A stretch of DNA of 64,000 bases from positions 19,867 to 83,866 of the forward strand of contig KV425625.1 of the NCBI GenBank assembly GCA_001632425.1. The letters are read 5' to 3'. Within the stretch, counting starts at the first letter, position 1; each line of letters starts with the position of its first letter. This stretch comes from Neolentinus lepideus HHB14362 ss-1. Its lineage: Eukaryota > Basidiomycota > Agaricomycetes > Gloeophyllales > Gloeophyllaceae. A program made the position numbers and the translations under genes. The notes beneath the pieces are model-generated. The model ran no database searches and was not told the origin of the DNA. It was given only the letters and a program-made list of their open reading frames with translations. Positions 55,236-64,000 of the stretch are shown here, piece after piece.

Positions 55236-55966
55236 ATGCCGTATAACTCGAGGAACAGCGCGCTGATGCGCGTTAGCAGTGAGGTCTACTCTAGTCTACT
55301 CAGCCATAATTCAATCGATAAGAGAGACACTAACCAGCACTAACCGCAGCATCAAAGAATATTATCCATCACTGGACAACTTTGAAACGGAGAAGACGAG
55401 AGCGTCGCTGCGGCTTCATAGCTCTCAACGCCTCCACCAGACCAACCTTGTTGTAGAGTCGCCTTATAGCAGATCAACTCAGACAAGTTTCCTTAGCCTC
55501 CTGCCTCTAGGCAGAAGAAGTATAACCCAAACAGAGGGCACCCACTTCGACGCCACCTCGGAGGTCGTGTAGTAGATCCAGCCACATTCTCAACGCGAAG
55601 TTGGAGTCGCGACCGCCGCCCTCACATATCACACCACCAAGATATCAGACGTAAATTGCATCATAACCAGCTCGTGGACTTCATCAGAAACGTCTGCTGT
55701 CGTACTGTATACAGACATTTCTCAAGCCCAAATATAAGAAGCTCTCAAACACAAAAGCAAAAAGCGAGGGTAAGGGGTACACACAACACGGGGCTCGGGA
55801 TCACAAATCACAGGGGGAAATTAAAACGATATGAGTCGTACTTGTTGAACAGAGAATCGAGATATAATCCGCCTGTAGCGGAGATATGGTCGGTAAAGCC
55901 AAGTCCAAGGCGAATCAAATGAGAAGAGACGTAAGGCTGTCCATGGCAAGGAGAAAAGAAGCCATT

Positions 55967-56957
55967 TTAAGCGATGACGGCGGCGACGAGGGCACCGACG
56001 AGACCGGCAGCACCGAGCTGCGCGACGCGCGCGGGGGACGCACTGCTCGAGGTGGTGGAGGCCGAGGCCGAGGGCGCGCTGCTGTGGCTGGCACTGTACA
56101 CACATCAGCATTTGCCCGTAAGTTAGCGACGGCGGTACTTACGAGGAGGGCGATGTGGACGACGGGGCGTGCGACGAGGCGGTGGAGGTTACGGAGCCGG
56201 TCGTCGAGGCGGCGGGGGTGGACCCAGAGCTTGACGAAGCAGAAGCTGACGAAGCAGAGGACGACGCGCTCACGCTGGAGGCGGACGACGATGAGGCAGT
56301 CGCGCTAGACGTACCTGAGCTTCCGTTAAGACAGCTCGAATCCGCTGTAAGAGACGTAAGTCTTTGTCTTAGGGTACGAAAAGGGAGAGGACGCACTTCC
56401 GCTGAGGACAGTAAAGGGCGCAGACTGGACGGTTTCACCGCTAGAATCACGGAGGGTCAGGCCAAGAGAGGTACCGGCGGGTTGGGTGACGGTCCAAGTG
56501 TAGGAGGTGCCCTGCTGCTCGCCGAGATTGACAAGGGCAGCGGCGCTAGGCTGACCGCCAGGAAGGATGCTAATGGAGGCGTGAGTGAATGACTTGAGGC
56601 TGTGACATTAGTAGGCTCACCTCTAATTTTAAAAAAAACGGAGTCGAGTAAGCGCCAGTGGTCAGAATATGCAAAGGGCTGCAGGAACAGTACGAACCAA
56701 AAAGTACGGAGCTGTCAAACAAGGAGGTAAATAGGGACCACATGGAAGACGAAAGGCATCGACGCACCAGTGCCGCCAGACCAGGTGAAAAGGATGGGCT
56801 CGCAAACGACGACATTGCTCCTGACAAAAGAAGTCAACGTCAGAGTGCTGCGGAAGGGAATGCGGTGCCAGTTGACATACGGGGTGTTGATCTGGAAAGT
56901 CTGGCCGAGGGCGCCGGCGAGGACGGAGGCAACAGCGAGGACGGCGAAAAACTTCAT
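55967..56957 (-). CDS. Kre9/Knh1-like GPI-anchored cell-wall protein
   Basis: It starts at ATG 56957 with a signal peptide (MKFFAVLAVASVLAGALG). The mature part begins QTFQINTP, then after an intron NVVVCEPILFTWSGGT, the start of the Kre9/Knh1 N-terminal (Ser-Thr-rich GPI protein) domain. After small exons it continues SILPGGQPSAAALVNLGEQQ, GTSYTWTVTQPAGTSLGLTL and VQSAPFTVLSG. A long Ser/Thr-rich, probably O-glycosylated stalk follows (SSSSASSVSASSSASSASAS). The last exon ends ASPARVAQLGAAGLVGALVA, a GPI-attachment C-terminus, at 55967. The domain is linked to beta-1,6-glucan synthesis in yeast; in Agaricomycetes such proteins are numerous wall or secreted proteins. Exon joins around 56640-56780 are uncertain. 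Confidence 0.8.
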
Positions 56958-58374
56958 CGTGGATGTCGAGAGAGTGGGCGGGGAGCAGGGAAAAGCTGAT
57001 GGTGAGACCACGGGTATTTATTGTCCGATCCCGTGTTTGGCCGCGCAAACACACCCGTGCCTGTCGTGGCCGGTGCTCATCGTCATCGACGCTTCTTCCC
57101 AACGTCCGCTGGTGCTGCCATTGTCGTGCTCGTTGTGGTCGACAGCAGAGACGTCTTGCTCGACATGCACTGTTTCCCCTCCATTGACTCGACTGCTGCC
57201 AATGCTCTGGCAGAGGGAGATACCGCTGGCATTGAGCGGGTGATGACCACGTGGCTGGATATTCTAGCTGATGGGAGGGGCTCTGGAAGCGACCAGAAAC
57301 AAGAAATTTACTTCTTCCTGGTCATCGTTGTAGTCCTTCCTATTCCCGTTCTATCCAGCGGCAGCCGTCAGCACTCTTACCTCAAACAAAGTCTTTCGGC
57401 CCCCTTCCCGGATTCCTCGCGTCTACCTGCAGTCTCATCCGTATTTTTAGGCATTCACTATCCATCTCGTGCTCCGTCTAGGTCCTGGATTTCTTGCATC
57501 TCTTCTGACCAAGATCCACCTAGAATAGCTCTTGCCTCAAGTCCGTCATTAGGTCTCATCTCCGAAACCTCGAGGCGGCGCGCTCCACCAACTCGCCCCT
57601 TGCCACCTTCAGCAGCCGACAGTTCCCATACGGCCGTCCTCGGCGTATAGTCACGGATCCACACACTCCGGGAAATCGTCGGCCTTGTGCAGACAGTCCG
57701 CTACGTTTGCAGTGCGTCATTTAGTGGTGTGAGAGCCGTTGGTAGTCACATCACTTCTGTGGGCAGTTAATGAGAAACCTGCGAGTTGTTTCCCGTGAAA
57801 AGGTTAAACACCGTCAGTGATCCGTCAGCGCCTGCCAGTTCGGCCGTTCCTTCGAGAATCTCTTTTGCCGCGGTTCGCAGGTGTCGTTCCCAAGTGTACC
57901 TATTTAATTCGAGCTTCAGCGTATTCGCATCCGTCAGTTGCGACGAAACTCCAGAGAACGTGTCGGTGAGAACGCTTGGGGATCATGCAAGGCAAGATCA
58001 TGAGACCTCTGCCTCATCTATTCCATTCTGTTCAGATGGGCAACACCTTGTCTCGGGCAGTTTCCTGGTTCAGCTTTGAGTACTTGCTGTCATGTTGCTG
58101 CCATATCTTCTTTGCCCACAAAGCTCAATTTGGACTAGGCAAAGTGATATAATCCAGCTTGAATTTATGAGACTTGGTAGGCTAGTGATATTCTTGGCCA
58201 TAGTTTGCCTTGTAACTTGTATAGTCACTAAACAAGTTGCAAGGCAAACATGAAAGTACTGGTTAAATATATGAATGCTTACACGAATAAATCTTAACAC
58301 CTAAAAGTGCAAACCCATTCTTCCGTCACCATTATTCCTTTCATTCTATCACACTACTCCAATATATCATATTG
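56958..58374. other. Intergenic region with one hairpin, no supported gene
   Basis: Upstream region of the Kre9-like gene and beyond. A near-perfect inverted repeat (TTTGCCTTGTAACTTGT/ACAAGTTGCAAGGCAAA, ~11-bp loop) lies at about 58205-58251. Long open frames at 57021-57650 have no ATG and no recognisable content. Confidence 0.45.
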
Positions 58375-58550
58375 CCTAACGGGATCAACGCGAGGAATGA
58401 GCGGCTTGAGCCCGTGCACCGCCAAACTAGGAGCGGGCCATAGCTCACAGCTTTTTATTCGAGCCAGCGAGACGCGTCAGCTCTCCTCGTTCCCCTTCGT
58501 CTGCACAAGACTCGGGCAAATTTTTCGTCCCTCCCGCCTCCCCTCTTGCA
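58375..58550 (+). repeat. Fragment of the DIRS-like element's leader/terminal region
   Basis: Matches, in opposite orientation, 8968-8780 upstream of the DIRS-like gag (GCGGCTTGAGCCC, TGCACCGCCAA, TTTTTATT-GAGCCAGC, TCGTTCCCCTTCGTCTG). It is an isolated piece among host genes. The following ~490 bp to 59041 are pyrimidine-rich and may be part of the same insertion; no coding frame. Confidence 0.6.
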
Positions 58551-59041
58551 GTGTGGTGGGTGTGGTGTAGCCCTAGTTTCCTCTTTCTGGCCACCCATCG
58601 CGCTCAGAGATTCCGATTGGCCGCCACCCGACTGTGGCTTTCAGCCACATCGGCAACTCGGCGGCCCGACGTCTCCGGCCATCGCAGCAAGATCGTACTC
58701 AGCACTACGCTACGTCGATTTCGTGTCTCTCTCCATTTCTAGTCCTCTGCTCGCTAGGTACAGTATTCTCTGTCTCTCCTTCTCTTGCCTCGCTCCCTGC
58801 CCACGCCCTAGCTTGGCCTCATCATAGATCCATTCATCCAATTATCATACCCAATTCACAAGAGCCATGCGCCACTACTTGCAGTTGCCAAATGCTAATC
58901 ATATAGTCATACAGTGGCATGCACTGATCATTACAAATTTAAGTATACTAGGCAGTCCACAAAGGCGTAATCCTTTGATGTATATATCCTTGATAACATA
59001 TATGATACACGGATTCCAGGTCCCCGCTATGCATCAGTAGC

Positions 59042-60859
59042 TCAAAGCTCCGCATGCACGACTTGGTCCACCTTTTCGACAACCTCCTCCACCTTCTCCT
59101 TCGTGAACGCAGCAAGAACGTTTGCCTTGATCTTGATCTCATCCAGCTTCTTCGGCGACAGCGTGCGTTTCTTCAGGATCGACGCCAATCTGTCATGATA
59201 CCACGCCATCACGCCACGAATAGTTAGCTTCACCCTACAGCATTCCACCTGGAAAGAGGCAGGGACATACCGCTGACTCTCGCGCTCGACATAATCCTCA
59301 GTTCCGTTGACCACTTTCTCCATCACGCGGAGGTAGTGCTTCCCACTCGCCCCAGCCTTCGCAGCAAGGCTCAGCGCCTCCTTGTACACCACATCACGCA
59401 CCTCACCCGTCGCGACGAAGAATTTGCTCGCGAGTGTGTCGAGCTCGGGGAGGCGGCCCGCCTACACAAGACATGCGCAAACAGTCAGCGCTCTCACTCT
59501 CTCCACACTCAACTCAACTCAACCGTGAACTACCACAGCAATGAAGCAGAAAACGACGGGAGAGACAACGGTGAAAGTAGGGAGACACGGGGAACATAGA
59601 ACGTACCAAGTCATTCAGCAACCCACCCGGTGTCCTATGCGTCCCGCACTTGCCGTTCAGGTACTCCACAAATGCATCCTCCGTGCGCGGACCATTGTAT
59701 GCCTCTGGCTCGCCCTTCACACCCTTGGGGAAGAATTTGATCGTCGGGAACGAGCTGACGCCGTACTTCTCGGCGAGCGGGCGGTTGGGCTGGGCGTCGG
59801 CGTCAACATTGGCGATGACGCACTGGCAGAGGCAAGTGGTTAGATGTGGTCGAGAACGGGATGACAACAATTGGAAAGGGGGACGTACATCGGATTCAGC
59901 GGCGAAATCATGAGCGGCTTTCTCGAGGTCGGGTTTCATTCGCTTGCAGTGTCCGCACCATGGCGCCTAACATAATGAGCACGATCGACAACACGGCGGC
60001 AGCCTCAAGATATATAGAACTTACGGTGAAGGCAACAAGCACGTTCTTCGAATCATCCTGAGAGAACGGGATATTTAGAATTGCAAGCATGGAAGTAGCG
60101 AGGCTGAAGAAGGAAGCTAACCAAGGCGACCTCGTCGAATGTGTGCGTGTCAAGGATTTGGTACGCGGGCGGTGGGGGAGGCTTGATCTTTGACTTGACA
60201 CCAGATTTCGTAGTAATACTGATAATACGAACATCATGAATACACAATGTTGGGATAGTCTAGTGGCGTGCGCACAAGCTGGAGAGGGAGTCGAGGTCGC
60301 GCCCGCTCTCATAAGGCTCCACGTTGCCATTCCCGTCGAACCACTTCAGAGCTTGATATAGCAGTGAGTATTATATCATTGAGATAGAAGCAAAAATAGA
60401 CGCACTGGGGAAACCAGAAACCCCGTACTTCTGGCCGAGTGGCCTGCCAACTCCGTCAGCGTCAACCTTGGCGATGATGACTTTGTCTTTTGCATATGCG
60501 TAGGCGTCTGCGAGTTCTTCATATACGGGAGCAAGGTTCTGGACGGGATTCGTGAGTAAAGACTGTAGATGGGATAGGAGACGGGATGCACCTTGCAGTG
60601 ACCGCTGCGTTTAGAAACCGGTTATGGTCCACATCTCAAATGCATAATCGACCAAACGTACCACCAAGGTGCAAAGCTGCATATTATTGTTCAGCAACAC
60701 GCAATCTCGGACGAATAGCGAGTGCACTCACAACTCCACTAAAGCAGGCGTCCCCTTGCCAATATGATTGTCCCAAGTGTCGGGTTCGAGCTCAAGAACA
60801 TTCGATGCGCTAGCTAGCGCCGCAAGACCCAGTCCAAGGAGTGACAACGACAACCTCAT
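59042..60859 (-). CDS. Protein disulfide isomerase, ERp38/tigA type
   Basis: ER-lumen thiol oxidoreductase (EC 5.3.4.1). It starts at ATG 60859 with signal peptide MRLSLSLLGLGLAALASAS, then NVLELEPDTWDNHIGKGTPA. The first thioredoxin domain has active site FFAPWCGHCK, assembled from exon 1, a 15-nt exon (60662-60676) and a 13-nt exon (60592-60604); then NLAPVYEELADAYAYAKDKV and YGVSGFPT. The second domain has AFTAPWCGHCKRMKPDLEKA, CVIANVDADAQPNRPLAEKY and GVSSFPTIKFFPKG. The C-terminal ERp29-like helical domain includes LASKFFVATGEVRDVVYKEA and LRVMEKVVNGTEDYVERESQ. It ends HAEL, an ER-retrieval-like tetrapeptide. Two a-type domains plus ERp29c is the fungal ERp38 layout. Upstream (60860-61105) is a 250-bp divergent region shared with SQT1. 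Confidence 0.9.
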
Positions 60860-61105
60860 CGTAGCGTTGAAAGGTAAGAACAAAGCAGTAAAGTGGGTTG
60901 TACTGACGTGGAGGAGAGTTAACTGCGACCAGATGTGGCGTGGGGCGTTGCTTAGTCAGACGATGCTGATACGCAGTGCTGACTATGCAGTGTCTACATT
61001 ATCGGGTTTGCTCATTGGATCAGTCAGCGATGGCGGTCTGCAAAGATTTATCAAGCACGGGCCCGCTCAGCCACACTACTCATTTCTTGACTTGTGTCAC
61101 TGGCT

Positions 61106-62556
61106 ATGGCATCGGAACACCCTGAAGATGTTGAAGAGTTCGGCGAGGACGATGACGAGGCGTACATTGACCAGAATGAAGTTTATGCCGAGGCTGAGGT
61201 TGACGGCGAGGGCCAAGGCGACGGCGAGCCGATGGACGATGAGGACATGGACGTAGCCGGCGAGGATATCGTCTACGAGGACTCGTCAATCCAGCACTTC
61301 CCCACCCACCAGAAATCCGTATTCTGCGTCGCGACACACCCGACTCAACCCCTCGCTGCATCGGGCGGTGAGGACGATCTAGGCTACATCTGGGACATCA
61401 CCACAGGCGACGAAATCGTGAGGTTGACGGGGCATACAGACAGCGTGACGAGCATTGGGTTCAGCGCGGACGGCGAGATGTTGTCGACTGGCGGGATGGA
61501 CGGCAAGCTGCGGATATGGAGGAGGGTGGGGACGGGCGACTGGAAGACATGGGAGTTTTTGACTGAGTTGCAGGGCCCCGATGAGGTCACGGTGAGTGGG
61601 AAAGATTGCTGGCGGTAGATGATGCATGCGAGGGCGTTGAACAGTGGTTGAGATGGCATCCCAAAGGACATGTCCTCTTAGCCGGGTCTAACGATACCAC
61701 GGTGTGGATGTGGCAATGTGAGTCAATATCTGCCGCGTTACAATTTCGATCCTCAATAATCTCCGTAGTACCTTCCGGCAATACCATGCAAGTCTTTGTC
61801 GGACACACAGGACCCGTACAATGCGGTGAATTCACTCCAGATGGTACGCTTCAGGTACTGCTTCTCCCATATCACTCCTTCACACCTCTCCTCAGGCAAA
61901 CGCATAGTGACCGCCGACGCCGATGGAACCCTCATCTACTGGGATCCACGAGACCCCACCCCCATCTTCAAACTAACTTCAACCGATGCTCGCTTCGACC
62001 TAGCCGGCATCACATCTCTCGGCGTGAACTTCGCCTCTACTGTCGCCGTCGTCGGCGGCGTCAACGGCGGCGTGCGCGTTGTCTCCCTGAGCAAGGGCGA
62101 CATCGTCGGCGCGCTTGCTGCGCACAAGGAGGACGAGAGCATCGAGGCGGTGACGTTTGTTGACTTGACAGGGACAGGTGCGGGTACGGATATTGTCGTC
62201 ACAGGTGGGACGGATGGCAAGTTGTGTATTTGGGACTTGACAACGATGAGGTTGAGGGCGAGTATGGATCATGAGGTCAGCTTCCGCTCTGATACTCAAT
62301 TTTACGGATTTAATTGTCGATTGTAATGCAGGACGCGATAACGGCCATCATCCCTCACCCACCTCCAAAGTCCCACCTCATCGTGTCCGCATCCGCGGAC
62401 AAGACGCTGCGCACCTGGGATGCACGGACAGGCACCCTCATCCAGACCCACAAAGGTCATCATGGGCCCGTGCTTGCCGCCGCATTGGGCCTTGAGGGGA
62501 AGGCGGTGGTCAGCGCAGGGGACGATGGGGTGTGTTTGGTGTTCGCGACGGAGTAG
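61106..62556 (+). CDS. SQT1: WD40 protein SQT1/AAMP, ribosome assembly chaperone of Rpl10
   Basis: It starts at ATG 61106 (MASEHPEDVEEFGEDDDEAY) with a long acidic N-terminus. WD repeats follow: HQKSVFCVATHPTQPLAASG..DDLGYIWD; GHTDSVTSIGFSADGEMLST..GKLRIWR; after an intron WLRWHPKGHVLLAGSNDTTV-WMW; GHTGPVQCGEFTPDG; KRIVTADADGTLIYWDPRDP; IEAVTFVDLTGTGAGTDIVV..GKLCIWD; AITAIIPHPPPKSHLIVSAS..KTLRTWD; and GDDGVCLVFATE at the end (62556). That gives a seven-blade propeller. In yeast Sqt1 captures new Rpl10 through the negatively charged propeller; the human relative is AAMP. Four or five short introns. Acidic N-terminus and repeat order match this family better than generic WD40 proteins. Confidence 0.85.
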
Positions 62557-63190
62557 GTAGGTGACTAAGGCGAAAACTAGAAGCTCTTGCACGTTGTATG
62601 TGTTACCTTGTACGAGTCACTAGTGATCCGAGGTGGTTTCGGTTCATTGATTTTTCTGGTCGACATGCCGTCCTACGCCAGTGTTAGTGCGTAAGTACTC
62701 CCTTGATAACTTCAGTCTAGTCGGTGTGCGCGGTAGACTAGTGTCTGCGAAGCTGCTGTCCGCAGGACAGGCACGGGCGTGTCAATTCGTCTTCAGTTTC
62801 AACGGCGTGGGTCCAGCAAGCAAAGCTTGAGGGCGACCCGGAAAGGGCTGTATGTTGTCCACTGGCACTAGGAGCTCGGACCAGTATACTTTGAAGCACC
62901 CGGGGCGAGAAGTAGCCAACTAGATCGAGGTCCTGGTATCAGTGCTCTCTGGCAAACGTCCCGAGAGGTCTGATGAGATGCCGAAGGCCGTCTGGGATAG
63001 AGAATGTGGATGCAGGGCTCACCGCCATGACTGCCTACGGAGAATTAGCATATGGTAGCAAGACGCTGCGCTAACCGGAGTTGCCATCGAGATTTGAAGG
63101 CCCCCCCCGATATGTACAACATATACACTTGAGTGTGCGCATATTACTATTTGCTTGGATTACATACATGTCTTGTATGCTGGGAGTGCG
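62557..63190. other. Convergent intergenic region
   Basis: About 630 bp between SQT1 and the next minus-strand gene; nothing recognised. Confidence 0.4.
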
Positions 63191-64000
63191 CTAACCACTA
63201 TCCTTGATGAGATGCGTCAGCACACCCTGCTCCAGCGTTGTCTCCCAAAGCTGTATCTTTGCTCTTTCAATCTCTGCCATCAATTGTGTCCTTCGCTCTT
63301 TCGTCCTGCGCAAAATATCCTCCTTACTGATCTTCTTCACACTACTGCCAGCTGGTCTACTGGGTCTACGGCTGGGAATCCACGAAGGGCCAGCAACGGG
63401 CGCGGTCGAAGGATTTGCTGGTGATTCATGAGGCATAGATACATACGGGTTAGGGGCGCTCCAAGATTGATTTTGCTGGTGTAGGCCTGTCGCGCTTAGC
63501 TGTAGGTAACTGGTGCCTCCCTGACTCGGGGCCGATGGAGGCAGAGAAGACGAAGCGTGGGCACCTGATTCAGACGCGAGTCGCAGGAGCATCGTGGCCG
63601 CAGCCAGAGGATCATCTCCTGCACGAGCGCTTGCGTGAGCACGGTCTACTGCAAATACATCATTCCAGGACATGTACATACCAGTGACATTCGACAAAAT
63701 ATTTGGCTCCGCAGAAGCGCAAGTCTCCCAACCCGGCGGCGTAGGTGGGCCGACAATCGAACTGGTTGAGGCTACGGGAGAATGCGAGAGCACAGGTAGC
63801 TGGGTTGAATCCGTGATGGACCCATGATCCTGTAATGGTCCCTCACTGGGAACTGCCTGTGACAAAGCGAGCAAGAACGGATCAATATTGAGATCTGGAT
63901 CTAGCCGTCCTTGAGAACCAGGAGTGGGAGCATTACTAGTAGCGTCAGACCTGGCACTTGGAACCTGTTCGACGTCGTCGCTTGGACTATGAACACCCTC
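63191..64000 (-). CDS. C-terminal part of an unknown, probably nuclear protein
   Basis: Open on the minus strand from the window edge to a stop at 63191 with no intron needed; the start lies outside. The body is disordered and Ser/Pro-rich (TPGSQGRLDPDLNIDPFLLA; PVASTSSIVGPPTPPGWETC; SGAHASSSLPPSAPSQGGTS). It ends in a charged helix (KKISKEDILRRTKERRTQLM, then EIERAKIQLWETTLEQGVLT). The composition resembles activation regions of fungal transcription regulators, but no DNA-binding domain is visible in this part. No family recognised. Confidence 0.6.
   Translation of the reverse strand, partial: EGVHSPSDDVEQVPSARSDATSNAPTPGSQGRLDPDLNIDPFLLALSQAVPSEGPLQDHGSITDSTQLPVLSHSPVASTSSIVGPPTPPGWETCASAEPNILSNVTGMYMSWNDVFAVDRAHASARAGDDPLAAATMLLRLASESGAHASSSLPPSAPSQGGTSYLQLSATGLHQQNQSWSAPNPYVSMPHESPANPSTAPVAGPSWIPSRRPSRPAGSSVKKISKEDILRRTKERRTQLMAEIERAKIQLWETTLEQGVLTHLIKDSG

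Noticed and set aside
57021..57650. 209-codon plus-strand ORF
   Set aside because: It starts at TTG, overlaps the Kre9-like gene promoter, has no family content and shifts from hydrophobic to low-complexity without pattern.
1..64000. CRISPR arrays, operons, bacterial-type promoters or rRNA genes
   Set aside because: None seen; intron-rich genes and fungal transposons show a eukaryotic nuclear locus.

Overview
The window is nuclear DNA from a filamentous basidiomycete, most likely an Agaricomycete. The evidence is protein-coding genes cut by many 45-65 bp GT-AG introns, a secreted multicopper laccase, a Kre9/Knh1-type GPI cell-wall protein, and a transposon set typical of this class (copia, DIRS-like, PIF/Harbinger, hAT, a DDE family common in Agaricomycetes). 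All gene names rest on recognised motifs; no database search was possible.

Positions 1 to about 25.8 kb are a nested transposon graveyard. From left to right it holds: copia pol and gag fragments; an unrecognised Cys-rich gene broken by two insertions; a roughly 1.2-kb LTR (here LTR-A); a minus-strand DIRS-like element (gag plus RT/RNase H); a truncated DDE transposase; a CACTA/KDZ-associated ORF split by a solo LTR (LTR-B) with a perfect 4-bp duplication; a second LTR-A; an apparently complete 2.88-kb PIF/Harbinger element inside a larger inverted repeat; strongly CpG-depleted copia and LTR-B copies; and a hAT tail with three in-frame TGA codons. The most unusual component is a ~250-bp repeat carrying a complete tRNA cloverleaf and a perfect palindrome, present twice in opposite orientation with two different 7-bp target duplications.

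From 25.9 kb to the right edge is ordinary gene-dense chromosome. In order: OMA1 mitochondrial protease (-), SVF1 (-), ACL4-type Rpl4 chaperone (-), RMND1/DUF155 mitochondrial protein (+), laccase (-), a coiled-coil nuclear-type protein (-), an unrecognised gene (+), a GNAT acetyltransferase with apparent frameshifts (-), RNase H2 subunit A (+), the tri-snRNP factor SNU66/SART1 (-), a GH13 alpha-amylase (+), a single-pass membrane protein (+), a Kre9-like GPI protein (-), an ERp38/tigA-type protein disulfide isomerase (-), an SQT1/AAMP WD40 chaperone (+), and the C-terminal part of an unknown protein (-) running off the window. These are housekeeping, secretory and cell-wall functions with no sign of a gene cluster, although two dedicated ribosomal-protein chaperones (ACL4, SQT1) and two mitochondrial inner-membrane proteins (OMA1, RMND1) lie in the same 37 kb. 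Gene structures hold small surprises: an ATG-only first exon, two micro-exons that together encode a PDI active site, a laccase copper-ligand codon split by an intron, and a probable GC-AG intron.
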